From Geodermatophilus normandii (lineage in GTDB: Bacteria; Actinomycetota; Actinomycetes; Mycobacteriales; Geodermatophilaceae), in the NCBI RefSeq assembly GCF_003182485.1, contig NZ_QGTX01000001.1, positions 2,314,001-2,378,000 of the forward strand: a DNA stretch of 64,000 nucleotides, read 5' to 3'. Shown piece after piece: positions 41,619-51,536 of this stretch (position 1 is its first letter; every line of letters starts with the position of its first letter). A program made the translations under genes and the position numbers. Under the pieces are notes generated by a model that was not told the DNA's origin, made no database searches, and saw only the letters and a list, made by a program, of their open reading frames with translations.

Positions 41619-44315
41619 GTGGACAGGCGGATCGGGTGGCTGCTGGCGTGCGCCGTGCCGGCCGTGGCGGCGTGCGCCCTGGCTGCCGTCGAACCCTCGC
41701 TGGACGCGGTCGGCGACGCGGTCACGGGCCTGGCCGGGCTGCTCACCTGCCTGGCGCTGCTCGCGCTGAGCCGGTCCGGCGACCCCTCCGCGCCGCCCTG
41801 GCGGCTCATGGCCGCCGCGGCGCTCTTCCCGGTCGTCGGGCTGCTCCTCAGCACCGCGGTGGGGCCGGACTCCGCCCTGTCCGGGGTGGTGCTGCGCTGG
41901 CTGCCCACGGTCCCCGGCTACGTCCTCGTCGTGGTGGCCCTGCTCGGCATGGTCGAGCGGTCCCGCCTGCGCCGCGCCTGCCGGCGGACCCTGCTCGAGC
42001 TCGCCCTCTTCGGCGCCGCCGCGCTCGTCGTCATGCAGCTGCTGCTGGTCGGCCCCGGCAACAGCTGGACGGCGCTGTCGCTCGGCGCCCAGCTCGTGCT
42101 CGGCGCCGCCGTCGTGGCCTGCGCGGCCACGATGGCCGCCGGCCTGACCGTCCTCGGCGCCGTCGAGGCGCACCGCCAGCAGATGGCCACCGTGCTGCTC
42201 GGCGGGCTCGTCCTGCTCTGCGCCGCCCGCGGGACCGCCACCTCCGCCGCGCTGCTCGGCGCCGCGGACGCCGTCCCCGTGACCCGGGTGGCCGTCGTCC
42301 TCGGCCTGGCGCTGCTGGTGGTGGCGCGCCTGCTCGACCCGGGCACCGGTCCCGAGGTCCGCCGCTGCGCCAACGGCGGGCACGCCGACCAGCTGCGCTC
42401 GGTGCTGCCGCACCTGGCGCTCGTGGTCGTCGTCGCGCTGGTGGTCGTGCCGCTGGCGCTCGGGACGACGCCGACCTGGGTGACGCTCGCCGGGGCCCTC
42501 GGGTGCGTGGCGCTGTCGGCGGCGCACCGCTGGGTCACCGCCCGCGAGGACCACCTCCGCGGGGCGCGGCTGCGCCGCGACGAGGCGTACTTCCGCAACC
42601 TGCTGCACTCCGGCCGCGACGCCGTCCTCGTGCTGGACGGGCGCCTGCGCGTGGGCTGGGCCTCGCCCGCCATGGCCGCGCTGCTGGGCACCACGCCGGC
42701 CGACCTGACCGGCCGCGACGTGCTCTCCGGTGCCGTCGGCCGGCCGGGCACCCTCGACCCGGGGGACGCCGCCGAGCTGCGCCGCGTCCTCGACACCGGC
42801 GCCGACGGCCTGGTGACCCTGCACGCCCGCGACGCCGGCGGCAGCCGCAGCTGTCTCGAGGCCAGCGTCTCCGACCTGCGCTCCGACCCCGCCGTCGGCT
42901 CGGTGGTGCTGCACTGCCGCGACGTCACCGAGCGCGTGGCCCGCGAGCGCGCCCTCGAGGAGGTCGCGTTCACCGACGCGCTGACCGGCCTGCCCAACCG
43001 GGCCGGCTGGGACGCCGCCCTCGCGCCGGCGACCTCCCGGGCGGGGTCCTCCGTCCTCCTCGTCGAGGTCGCCGGGCTCGAGGAGGTCCGCGAGCACGCC
43101 GGGCGCGACGCCGTCGCCACCGTCCTGGTCGAGCTCGGCCGGCGGCTGCGCAGCGCCGTGCGCGCCGACGAGGTGGTCGCCCGGCTCGTCGGGGGGACCT
43201 TCGCGGTCCTCGCCGAGGGCGACGCCGACACCGCGGCCCTGCTCGGCGACCGCTGCCTGGCGGTCCTGGAGCAGCCGGTGACCACCCCCGCCGGCGTCTT
43301 CGACCTCACCGCGGCCATCGGCGTCGTCGTCGTGGTGCCGGGGACCGACGCCGCCGAGGTCGGCGCCCGCGCCGAGCTCGCGGTCGCGGCCGCCCGCACG
43401 TCCGGCTCGGCCCGCGCCACCTGCTGGACGCCGGCGCTCGGTGCCGCCGCCGCCCGCCGGGCCCGCCTGCGGGACGACGTGCCGGGCGCGGCCGACCGCG
43501 GCGAGCTGTGGCTGGCGTTCCAGCCGATCGTGTCGATGACCGACAAGCGGGTCGCCGGCGTCGAGGCGCTGCTGCGCTGGCGGCACCCGGAGCTCGGGGA
43601 GGTCCCGCCGCGGGAGTTCGTCCCGATCGCCGAGCGGGCCGGGGTCATCGGCGCGCTGCAGCGCTGGGTGCTGCGCGAGGCGACCGCGGCCGTCCTCGTG
43701 CTGCCGGCGACCGGCGAGGCGCCCCTGCGCCTGGCCGTCAACGTCTCCGCGGCGCACGTCGCCGACCGGACCCTCGTCGAGGACGTCGCCTCCGCGCTGC
43801 GCGCCTCGGGCCTGGCCCCCGAGCGGCTGGTCCTGGAGATCACCGAGGCGACCGTGCTGGCCGAGGGCGACTCCGTCGCCGTCGACATCGAGGCGCTGCG
43901 GCTCATGGGCGTGCACGTCGCCCTCGACGACTTCGCCACCGGCTCCTCCTCGCTGGCCCACCTCACCCGGCTGCCGGTCGACGTGCTCAAGCTCGACCGG
44001 TCCTTCGTCTCCCGCGTCGACCGCGACCGCCAGAGCCGCGCCCTGTGCGAGGCGGTCCTCACCGTCGGCCGCTCGCTCGGGCTGCAGGTCGTGGCCGAGG
44101 GCGTCGAGACGCCGGCCCAGCTCGGCGTGCTGCGCGGCCTGGGCCTCGACCACGCGCAGGGCTTCCTGCTGTCCCGCCCGCTGCCGCTGGCCGACCTCGT
44201 GGGCCTGCTGCGCGACGGCGGGGGCCTGCTGTGGCCCGGCCTGGTCGGCTCCTCGGCCGATCCCGTGCCCGCTCCTGCCGACCTCCCCGCCGTCCGGGCC
44301 GGCCGCCGTGGCTGA
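41619..44315 (+). CDS. Membrane PAS-GGDEF-EAL protein with degenerate GGDEF
   Basis: 898 aa. About eight N-terminal membrane helices (1-305), a PAS domain (AYFRNLLHSGRDAVLVLDG), a GGDEF-family domain (FTDALTGLPNRAGWD) and a C-terminal EAL domain. The cyclase signature reads RLVGGTFAVL, so the GGDEF Asp and Glu are lost and cyclase activity is unlikely. The phosphodiesterase motifs look intact: GVEALLRWRHPE, NVSAAHV, LEITEATVL, ALDDFATGSSSL, LKLDRSFV, VAEGVETPAQ. Probable c-di-GMP phosphodiesterase. GTG start without a strong ribosome site. The last 8 nt overlap the next gene, a paralogue of the same plan. Confidence 0.88.
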   Translation: MDRRIGWLLACAVPAVAACALAAVEPSLDAVGDAVTGLAGLLTCLALLALSRSGDPSAPPWRLMAAAALFPVVGLLLSTAVGPDSALSGVVLRWLPTVPGYVLVVVALLGMVERSRLRRACRRTLLELALFGAAALVVMQLLLVGPGNSWTALSLGAQLVLGAAVVACAATMAAGLTVLGAVEAHRQQMATVLLGGLVLLCAARGTATSAALLGAADAVPVTRVAVVLGLALLVVARLLDPGTGPEVRRCANGGHADQLRSVLPHLALVVVVALVVVPLALGTTPTWVTLAGALGCVALSAAHRWVTAREDHLRGARLRRDEAYFRNLLHSGRDAVLVLDGRLRVGWASPAMAALLGTTPADLTGRDVLSGAVGRPGTLDPGDAAELRRVLDTGADGLVTLHARDAGGSRSCLEASVSDLRSDPAVGSVVLHCRDVTERVARERALEEVAFTDALTGLPNRAGWDAALAPATSRAGSSVLLVEVAGLEEVREHAGRDAVATVLVELGRRLRSAVRADEVVARLVGGTFAVLAEGDADTAALLGDRCLAVLEQPVTTPAGVFDLTAAIGVVVVVPGTDAAEVGARAELAVAAARTSGSARATCWTPALGAAAARRARLRDDVPGAADRGELWLAFQPIVSMTDKRVAGVEALLRWRHPELGEVPPREFVPIAERAGVIGALQRWVLREATAAVLVLPATGEAPLRLAVNVSAAHVADRTLVEDVASALRASGLAPERLVLEITEATVLAEGDSVAVDIEALRLMGVHVALDDFATGSSSLAHLTRLPVDVLKLDRSFVSRVDRDRQSRALCEAVLTVGRSLGLQVVAEGVETPAQLGVLRGLGLDHAQGFLLSRPLPLADLVGLLRDGGGLLWPGLVGSSADPVPAPADLPAVRAGRRG

Positions 44316-46995
44316 GCGCCGCACGGTGCGCGCCGCCGCGGGGGCGCAGGTCCTGCTCGTCGTCCTCGGGATCGTCACCACCGTCGCGCAGCTGGCCGGG
44401 GTGCCGGCGTCGGACCGGCTCGTGCCCGCCGCCCTCGGCGTGGCCTCCGGGACCGCCGCCGTCGTGCTCGCCCGCTGCGCCGCCCGGCTGCCCGGGCGGC
44501 CCGGCCGGCCGTGGCGGGCGCTGGCCGGTGCCGGCGCGCTGCTGGCCCTCGGCCAGGCCCTGGCCCTGGCCCGGCCCGGGCGGGACCTGTCCTCCGGCGG
44601 CGTCGAGGACCTGCCCGTGCTGCTCGCGGTCCCCGTGGCCGTCTCCGCGGCGGTGCTCCTGCTGCCGCCGCGCGCCTCCCGGCGGGTGGGCACGCGGGTG
44701 CTCCTCGACGGCGTGGTCGTCACCGTGGCCGTCGCCCTGCTCGGCTGCGTGCTGCTCGGCGACCTCGTCACCCGGACCGCCGACCCGCAGCAGGGCCTCA
44801 TCTCGGCCGGCTACCCGCTGGTCGGCGCGGTGCTGTGCGGCGTCGGCCTGGTCACCCTGACCGCCGTCGCCGAGGCCCGCCGCCGGGCCGCGGGCTGGCT
44901 GCTCGTCGGCTTCGTCGCGATGGCGCTCGTGGCGCTCGCCGGCGCGCTGGGCCGCACGTCCACCGGGGCCGCGTCCCCGGTCTGGGGCGGAGTCACCGTG
45001 CTCGCGTGGCTGGCCATGCTCGGCGCGGGCCTGCGCGGTGCCCTGTGCGACGTCGTCGCGCGAGAGGAGCCGGGCCGCCGCGCGCTGCCCCTGCGCGGCG
45101 GCGTGCTCGCCCACGGCGCGGCCACCGCGGCGCTGCTCGCGGTCACCGGCGGCGCGGTCACCGGCCGGTCCCCGTCCGCGGGCGAGGCCGTCGCGGCCGC
45201 CGTCCTGGTCGTGCTCACCTCGGCCCGGACGCTGTCCTGGGCCGTGGACGCCGCGGCGCTCACCCGCCGCCTGGAGCGGACCGAAGGCTGGTTCCGCGCC
45301 CTGGTGCACAGCGGTGACGCCGTCACGCTGGTCCTCGACGCCGGCGGCCGGGTCACCTCCGCGTCCGGCCCCGTGGCCGACCGGCTGGGCCGCGCCGAGG
45401 CCGACCTCCTCGGCGCCGTCCTCGTCGACCTGCTGCACCCCGAGGACCGCGACCTGCTCGACCGCGTCGGCGCCGCCCTCCGGGACGGCACCCCCGACGG
45501 CCTGCCCGCGACCGGCCGGCTGCACGCCACCGACGGCACGTGGCGCGACGTCGAGGTCTCCGGCGCGGCCCCGGCCGCCGGCCGCCGTGCCGGCGACGGC
45601 CTCGTGCTGCACCTGCGCGACGTCACCGAGCGCCGCGCCGGCCACCGGGAGCTCGAGCGGCTGGCCTACACCGACTCGCTCACCGGCCTGCCCAACCGCG
45701 CGCGCTTCATGGCCGCGCTCGACGACGCCCTGGCCGGTGCCGCGCGCGGCCGCCGCTCCTGCGTGCTGCTGGTCGACCTCGACGGCTTCAAGGCGGTCAA
45801 CGACGTCGCCGGGCACGACGCGGGGGACCGGCTGCTGTGCGAGGTGGCCGACTCGCTGCGCGCCGAGGCCCGCTCCGGCGACCTGGTCGCCCGGCTCGGC
45901 GGCGACGAGTTCGCCCTCGTCGTCGACGCCGCCCCGGACGAGGCGCTGGCGCTGGCCGAGCGGCTGGTCACGCGGCTGGACCGCACCCACCGGTACGCCG
46001 CACCCGGCGACCCCGAGGGCGCCGGGCCCGTCCTGCGCACGTCGGCGAGCGTCGGCGTCACCGAGGTGGTGCCCGGCGCCGACGCCTCGGCCACCGTCCG
46101 CGAGGCCGACCTGGCGCTGCGCACGGTCAAGGCCCAGGGCAAGAACGGCGTCCGGGCCTCGGGGGAGGCCCTCGTGGAGGAGTCCGCCCGGCGCAGCCGG
46201 CTGGCCCGCGACCTGCCCGGCGCCATCGCCCGGGGCCAGCTGCGGCTGGTGCACCAGCCGGTCGCCGGCACCGCCGAGCGCCGCATCCTCGGCGTCGAGG
46301 CCCTGGTGCGCTGGGACCACCCCGTCCACGGGCCGGTCTCGCCGGAGGAGTTCATCGGCCTGGCCGAGGACGACGGGCTCATCGTGCCGCTGCAGCGGTG
46401 GGTGCTGGAGACGGCGACCGCCGAGCACGCGCGGCTGGTGGCCGGCGGCCGCGACCTCAAGCTGGGCGTCAACATCTCGGTGCGCCACCTGCAGGCCCGC
46501 TGCCTGGTCGAGGACGTCACCCGCGCGCTCGAGCGCTCCGGCCTGCCCGCCCGGATGCTCATGATCGAGGTGACCGAGAGCGTCCTCATGGACGACGACG
46601 AGCGGCTGGTGGCCGAGCTGGCCGAGCTCTCCGCGCTGGGCTGCATCGTCTCCCTCGACGACTTCGGCAAGGGCTACTCGTCGCTGGCCTACCTCGCCCG
46701 GCTGCCCGTGCAGGTGCTGAAGATGGACCGGGGCTTCGTCTCCGGCATCGACACCGACCCGCGCGGTGCCGCGCTGGTCGGCAGCGTCGTCGACCTGGGC
46801 CGCACGCTGGGCATGGACGTCGTCGCCGAGGGCGTGGAGACGCCGGAGCAGATGGCGCTCCTCACCGCGCTGGGGTGCCGGTTCCTGCAGGGCTGGCTCA
46901 TCGGCCGCCCGGTGCCCGCCGACGAGCTGGCCGCGGTGGTCGACGGCTTCGACGCCGCGCGGCTCGAGGTGCCCGTGCCGGTCGCCGTCCCATGA
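44308..46995 (+). CDS. Membrane PAS-GGDEF-EAL protein, both catalytic domains intact
   Basis: 895 aa, same layout as the preceding gene: about eight membrane helices (1-290), PAS (WFRALVHSGDAVTLVLDAGG), GGDEF and EAL. Here the cyclase site is RLGGDEFALV with an inhibitory I-site RSGD five residues upstream, and EAL motifs GVEALVRWDHP, NISVRH, IEVTES, SLDDFGKGYSSLAYL, LKMDRGFV and VAEGVETPEQ are conserved. It may both make and break c-di-GMP. GTG 44308 lies 8 nt inside the upstream gene, implying coupled production of the pair. Confidence 0.9.
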   Translation: MAERRTVRAAAGAQVLLVVLGIVTTVAQLAGVPASDRLVPAALGVASGTAAVVLARCAARLPGRPGRPWRALAGAGALLALGQALALARPGRDLSSGGVEDLPVLLAVPVAVSAAVLLLPPRASRRVGTRVLLDGVVVTVAVALLGCVLLGDLVTRTADPQQGLISAGYPLVGAVLCGVGLVTLTAVAEARRRAAGWLLVGFVAMALVALAGALGRTSTGAASPVWGGVTVLAWLAMLGAGLRGALCDVVAREEPGRRALPLRGGVLAHGAATAALLAVTGGAVTGRSPSAGEAVAAAVLVVLTSARTLSWAVDAAALTRRLERTEGWFRALVHSGDAVTLVLDAGGRVTSASGPVADRLGRAEADLLGAVLVDLLHPEDRDLLDRVGAALRDGTPDGLPATGRLHATDGTWRDVEVSGAAPAAGRRAGDGLVLHLRDVTERRAGHRELERLAYTDSLTGLPNRARFMAALDDALAGAARGRRSCVLLVDLDGFKAVNDVAGHDAGDRLLCEVADSLRAEARSGDLVARLGGDEFALVVDAAPDEALALAERLVTRLDRTHRYAAPGDPEGAGPVLRTSASVGVTEVVPGADASATVREADLALRTVKAQGKNGVRASGEALVEESARRSRLARDLPGAIARGQLRLVHQPVAGTAERRILGVEALVRWDHPVHGPVSPEEFIGLAEDDGLIVPLQRWVLETATAEHARLVAGGRDLKLGVNISVRHLQARCLVEDVTRALERSGLPARMLMIEVTESVLMDDDERLVAELAELSALGCIVSLDDFGKGYSSLAYLARLPVQVLKMDRGFVSGIDTDPRGAALVGSVVDLGRTLGMDVVAEGVETPEQMALLTALGCRFLQGWLIGRPVPADELAAVVDGFDAARLEVPVPVAVP

Positions 46996-47008
46996 ACGGG
47001 ACGACACG

Positions 47009-47025
47009 GTCCCACGGTGTGGGAC
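47009..47025. promoter_or_regulatory. Inverted repeat upstream of the ilvB promoter
   Basis: GTCCCAC-GGT-GTGGGAC, perfect 7-bp arms, ending 7 nt before the -35. It could be an operator or the terminator of the GGDEF/EAL pair, whose stop is 14 nt upstream. Confidence 0.4.
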
Positions 47026-47032
47026 GACCTGG

Positions 47033-47061
47033 TTGACGTCCGCTCGGCCGAGGCGCACAGT
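47033..47061 (+). promoter_or_regulatory. Promoter of the ilvBNC operon
   Basis: TTGACG (47033-47038), 17-nt spacer, CACAGT (47056-47061). Transcription would start near 47068, i.e. at the second GTG of the leader peptide. This is one of the few canonical -35 elements noticed here. Confidence 0.55.
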
Positions 47062-47103
47062 GTGCCCGTGCCCTCCGCCTGCCTGCTCCTCGTAGTCGCC
47101 TAG
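47062..47103 (+). CDS. ilvB leader peptide
   Basis: Short frame [17 protein letters not shown] (GTG 47062; GTG 47068 would give [11 protein letters not shown]). Leu-Leu-Leu-Val-Val is the control-codon run expected of a branched-chain amino acid attenuator: ribosome stalling at scarce Leu/Val-tRNA would prevent the downstream terminator. The second start coincides with the predicted transcript start, so the peptide may be translated leaderlessly. Confidence 0.8.
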   Translation: MPVPSACLLLVVA

Positions 47104-47164
47104 CGCGCCGGTCGCCCGACCGACGCGCTACGCCCCTCTGTGCCCGCGGCACGAGGGGTTTTTT
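47101..47164 (+). terminator. ilvB transcription attenuator (hairpin plus intrinsic terminator)
   Basis: First hairpin 47101-47130: outer TAGCGCG/CGCGCTA and inner GGTCG/CGACC. Second hairpin 47133-47158: CCCCTC-t-GTGCC / GGCAC-GAGGGG followed by TTTTTT (47159-47164), a textbook intrinsic terminator 115 nt before ilvB. The antiterminator pairing was not resolved by eye. Confidence 0.82.
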
Positions 47165-47279
47165 GTTGGCACGAGGCCCGGGGCGGGGCCGGCCCGGCGG
47201 ACCGCCGGGACCCTCCCGCGCCCGGAGCAGACACCGAACCGCACGTCCGCCCGCTCGTCCGGCCCAGGAGACAGCCCGC

Positions 47280-49148
47280 ATGACCACCACCCCGAGCGAG
47301 TCCGCCACCCGAGAGGCCGCAGCCGGCCTCGCCGGTGTCGAGACGACGGCCCGCTCCATCGCCGAGTCCGCTCACCTGCCCGCGACCGGCATCACCGGCG
47401 CGCAGAGCCTGGTCCGCTCGCTCGAGGCCGTGGGCGTCGAGGTGGTCTTCGGCATCCCGGGCGGGGCGATCCTCCCGGCCTACGACCCGCTGTTCGACTC
47501 GCGCGTGCGGCACGTCCTCGTCCGGCACGAGCAGGGCGCCGGGCACGCGGCCACCGGCTACGCACAGGCCACCGGGCGGGTCGGCGTCTGCATGGCCACC
47601 TCCGGCCCGGGCGCGACCAACCTGGTGACGCCGCTGGCCGACGCCTACATGGACTCGGTCCCGATCGTGGCCATCACCGGCCAGGTCCCCAGCGGCGCGA
47701 TCGGCACCGACGCCTTCCAGGAGGCGGACATCCGCGGCATCACGATGCCGATCACCAAGCACAACTTCCTGGTCACCGACGCCGCGGAGATCCCGCAGCG
47801 GATCGCCGAGGCCTTCCACCTGGCCGCCACCGGCCGCCCCGGCCCGGTCCTGGTCGACATCCCCAAGGACGTCCTGCAGGCCACCACCGACTTCTCCTGG
47901 CCGCCGCGGCTGGACCTGCCCGGCTACAAGCCGACCACCCGCCCGCACGGCAAGCAGGTGCGCGAGGCCGCGGCGATGATCGCCGGCGCCCGCCGCCCGG
48001 TCCTCTACGTGGGCGGTGGGGTGCTCAAGGCCGGCGCCACCGAGGAGCTCGCCGAGCTCGCCGCGCTCACCGGCGCGCCCGTCGTCACCACCCTCATGGC
48101 CCGCGGCGCCTTCCCGGACAGCTCGCCGCAGCACCTGGGGATGCCCGGCATGCACGGCACCGTCGCCGCGGTGACCGCGCTGCAGAAGGCCGACGTCCTC
48201 GTGGCGCTGGGCGCCCGCTTCGACGACCGGGTCACCGGCGAGCTGTCGACCTTCGCGCCCGGCGCGCTGGTCGTGCACGCCGACATCGACCCCGCCGAGA
48301 TCGGCAAGAACCGCAGGGCCGACGTGCCGATCGTCGGTGACGCCAAGGAGACGATCGCCGAGCTGGTGACCGCCCTGCGCGCCGAGCACGCCGCCGGCCG
48401 CACGCCGGACCTCGCCGCCTGGTGGCAGCAGCTCGACGACTGGCGCACGCGCTACCCGCTCGGCTACGAGTGGCCCGAGGACGGCTCGCTGTCGCCGCAG
48501 TACGTGATCGAGCGGATCGGTGCCATCGCCGGCCCCGACGCGATCTACACCTCCGGCGTCGGCCAGCACCAGATGTGGGCCGCGCAGTTCATCCGCTACG
48601 AGAAGCCGGGCACCTGGCTCAACAGCGGCGGCGCCGGGACCATGGGCTACGCCGTCCCCGCGGCCATGGGCGCGAAGTACGGCTGCCCGGACACCACGGT
48701 GTGGGCCATCGACGGCGACGGGTGCTTCCAGATGACCAACCAGGAGCTGGCCACCTGCGCCATCGAGGGCATCCCGGTCAAGGTCGCCGTCATCAACAAC
48801 GGCAACCTCGGCATGGTCCGGCAGTGGCAGACCCTCTTCTACGAGGGCCGCTACTCGAACACGAGGCTGCAGGCGCGCAACGCCGACGGCACGGCGAAGC
48901 CGGTGCGCATCCCCGACTTCGTCGCCCTCGCCGAGGCCCTGGGCTGCGTGGGGCTGCGCTGCGAGTCCAAGGACGACGTCGACGCCGTCATCGAGAAGGC
49001 CATGGCGATCACCGACGCCCCGGTGGTCATCGACTTCGTCGTCGGCGCCGACGCCCAGGTGTGGCCGATGGTCGCCGCGGGCTCGAGCAACGACGACATC
49101 CTCGCCGCGCGCGACCTGCGCCCGGTCTTCGGCGACAACCAGGTCTGA
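47280..49148 (+). CDS. ilvB: Acetolactate synthase large (catalytic) subunit
   Basis: 622-aa thiamine-diphosphate enzyme condensing pyruvate with pyruvate or 2-ketobutyrate, the first common step to Val/Leu and Ile. It has [13 protein letters not shown], catalytic Glu in [18 protein letters not shown]-binding middle domain ([12 protein letters not shown]), and the ThDP/Mg motif [17 protein letters not shown] ... [12 protein letters not shown]. The N-terminal 40 residues are a low-complexity extension. ATG 47280 follows AGGAGA. The operon continues with ilvN 10 nt later and is preceded by an attenuator. Confidence 0.97.
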   Translation: MTTTPSESATREAAAGLAGVETTARSIAESAHLPATGITGAQSLVRSLEAVGVEVVFGIPGGAILPAYDPLFDSRVRHVLVRHEQGAGHAATGYAQATGRVGVCMATSGPGATNLVTPLADAYMDSVPIVAITGQVPSGAIGTDAFQEADIRGITMPITKHNFLVTDAAEIPQRIAEAFHLAATGRPGPVLVDIPKDVLQATTDFSWPPRLDLPGYKPTTRPHGKQVREAAAMIAGARRPVLYVGGGVLKAGATEELAELAALTGAPVVTTLMARGAFPDSSPQHLGMPGMHGTVAAVTALQKADVLVALGARFDDRVTGELSTFAPGALVVHADIDPAEIGKNRRADVPIVGDAKETIAELVTALRAEHAAGRTPDLAAWWQQLDDWRTRYPLGYEWPEDGSLSPQYVIERIGAIAGPDAIYTSGVGQHQMWAAQFIRYEKPGTWLNSGGAGTMGYAVPAAMGAKYGCPDTTVWAIDGDGCFQMTNQELATCAIEGIPVKVAVINNGNLGMVRQWQTLFYEGRYSNTRLQARNADGTAKPVRIPDFVALAEALGCVGLRCESKDDVDAVIEKAMAITDAPVVIDFVVGADAQVWPMVAAGSSNDDILAARDLRPVFGDNQV

Positions 49149-49158
49149 GGGGACCGAG

Positions 49159-49686
49159 ATGACCCGCCACACCCTGTCGGTCCTGGTCGAGAACAAGTCG
49201 GGTGTCCTGGCCCGCGTCTCGGCGCTGTTCAGCCGGCGCGCGTTCAACATCGAGTCGCTGGCCGTCGGGCCGACCGAGAACCCCGACCTCTCGCGCATGA
49301 CGATCGTCGTCGACGCGGAGTCCGCCCCGCTGGAGCAGGTGACCAAGCAGCTCAACAAGCTGGTCGAGGTCATCAAGATCGTCGAGCTCGACGGCGGCGC
49401 GGCGGTGCAGCGCGAGCTGCTGCTGGTGAAGGTGCGCGCGCCGATGGCCGAGCGCACCACCGTGCTGCAGACCGCCGAGCTGTTCCGCGCCCGCGTGGTC
49501 GACGTCAACACCGACACCGTGACCCTCGAGGCCACCGGCACCCCGGACAAGTTGCAGGCCCTGCTCGCCGTCCTCGCCCCGCTGGGGATCAAGGAGATGG
49601 CGCAGTCGGGCACCGTCGCCCTCGGCCGGGGTCCGCGCTCGATGAGCGGCGCCGGTACCTTGCGCCCGGTCGACCGCAGCGCCTGA
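49159..49686 (+). CDS. ilvN: Acetolactate synthase small (regulatory) subunit
   Basis: 175-aa regulatory partner of IlvB, conferring feedback inhibition, mainly by valine. The N-terminal ACT domain is HTLSVLVENKSGVLARVSALFSRRAFNIESL; the C-terminal domain has VDVNTDTVTLEATGTPDKLQALL. Length and order are normal. ATG 49159 follows GGGGA. Confidence 0.96.
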   Translation: MTRHTLSVLVENKSGVLARVSALFSRRAFNIESLAVGPTENPDLSRMTIVVDAESAPLEQVTKQLNKLVEVIKIVELDGGAAVQRELLLVKVRAPMAERTTVLQTAELFRARVVDVNTDTVTLEATGTPDKLQALLAVLAPLGIKEMAQSGTVALGRGPRSMSGAGTLRPVDRSA

Positions 49687-50778
<1,092 letters not shown>

Positions 50779-50782
50779 CCGC

Positions 50783-50834
50783 GGACACGGAACGGCCCCC
50801 GCTGCCTGCTGGCAGCGGGGGCCGTTCGGTGTCC
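50783..50834. terminator. Bidirectional terminator between ilvC and a converging gene
   Basis: 52-nt hairpin: GGACAC / GTGTCC and GAACGGCCCCCGCTGCC / GGCAGCGGGGGCCGTTC with one G/G mismatch and a TGCT loop, starting 4 nt after the ilvC stop. Confidence 0.8.
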
Positions 50835-50844
50835 GTGCGGGAGG

Positions 50845-51417
50845 TCAGTAGGCCATGCCGCGCGAGGCGTAGTACTGCTTGGCCGGCGGCTGCCGCAGGA
50901 GCGCGACGATCGCGATCGGGATGACGAAGCCCAGCAGGCCGGTGAAGGCGAAGCCCCAGCCGCTGATGGCCGACCAGAGCAGGTAGAGCAGCTGCACGCC
51001 GATGGAGGCGTAGCTGCCGTAGACCAGCAGCTTGGGCGACTTGCCGGTGAGCGCCTGGATGCCGCCGACGAGCAGCACGATGGCGCTGGCCAGCGACAGC
51101 AGGAGCAGCAGCCCGAGGACCGCGTCGAACGCGAAGACCAGGCCCAGGCCGGTGAGCGAGATCAGCCCGCCGAGGGTACCGAGACCGCCGATGACGATGC
51201 CGAGGATCGCGGCGACGGTGACGGGGGTCGGCCGCTGGCCGCCCGGGGCGCCGTAGGGCGAGGGGCCGCCGAAGCCTCCGCCGTAGGGCGCCGGGCCGGG
51301 GGACTGCTGGCCGTACGGCTGGCCGTAGGGCTGGTGCTGGCCGTGGGGCTGGGAGCCGGGCGCGCCGTAGGGCTGACCGCCCTGCGGGGTGTTCTTGTCG
51401 AAGCTGGGGCCGGTCAT
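50845..51417 (-). CDS. Membrane protein with PYGQ-rich N-terminus (190 aa)
   Basis: Residues 1-62 are low-complexity, rich in Pro, Tyr, Gly and Gln (HGQHQPYGQPYGQQSPG, then PAPYGGGFGG). They are followed by four predicted membrane helices (TVAAILGIVIGGLGTLGGLI, FAFDAVLGLLLLLSLASAIVLL, LVYGSYASIGVQLLYLLWSA, FAFTGLLGFVIPIAIVALL) and a short basic tail. The tail may be cytoplasmic, but topology is not certain. No enzymatic motif. ATG 51417 is preceded by AGGAGGAAA, a very strong site. It is followed in the same direction by nothing, and the similar gene at 51537-52361 lies upstream. Function unknown. Confidence 0.8.
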   Translation of the reverse strand: MTGPSFDKNTPQGGQPYGAPGSQPHGQHQPYGQPYGQQSPGPAPYGGGFGGPSPYGAPGGQRPTPVTVAAILGIVIGGLGTLGGLISLTGLGLVFAFDAVLGLLLLLSLASAIVLLVGGIQALTGKSPKLLVYGSYASIGVQLLYLLWSAISGWGFAFTGLLGFVIPIAIVALLRQPPAKQYYASRGMAY

Positions 51418-51490
51418 GCTGTGGTTTCCTCCTGGAGTGGCGGGCGCCCGGTCGGGGACCGGCGGCGGACGTTAGCCGCTGCGAGACGTC

Positions 51491-51524
51491 CGTGGGGGCC
51501 CGCCGGTGTCGGCGGACCCCCACG
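51491..51524 (-). terminator. Terminator hairpin after the 274-aa membrane protein gene
   Basis: CGTGGGGG-c-CCGCCG / CGGCGG-a-CCCCCACG with GTGT loop, just past the stop at 51537. Confidence 0.65.
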
Positions 51525-51536
51525 GGGTGAACGCGG

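Noticed and set aside
39759..44801. A 1680-codon open frame on the minus strand opposite ilvD and the GGDEF/EAL genes
   Set aside because: It is an antisense shadow of strong third-position GC bias: low-complexity, rich in Arg/Val/Gly/Ala/His, no domain, and opposite clearly homologous genes. The same holds for other very long antisense frames (e.g. 4319-7441, 25921-29520, 51537-55280 upstream of 52361).
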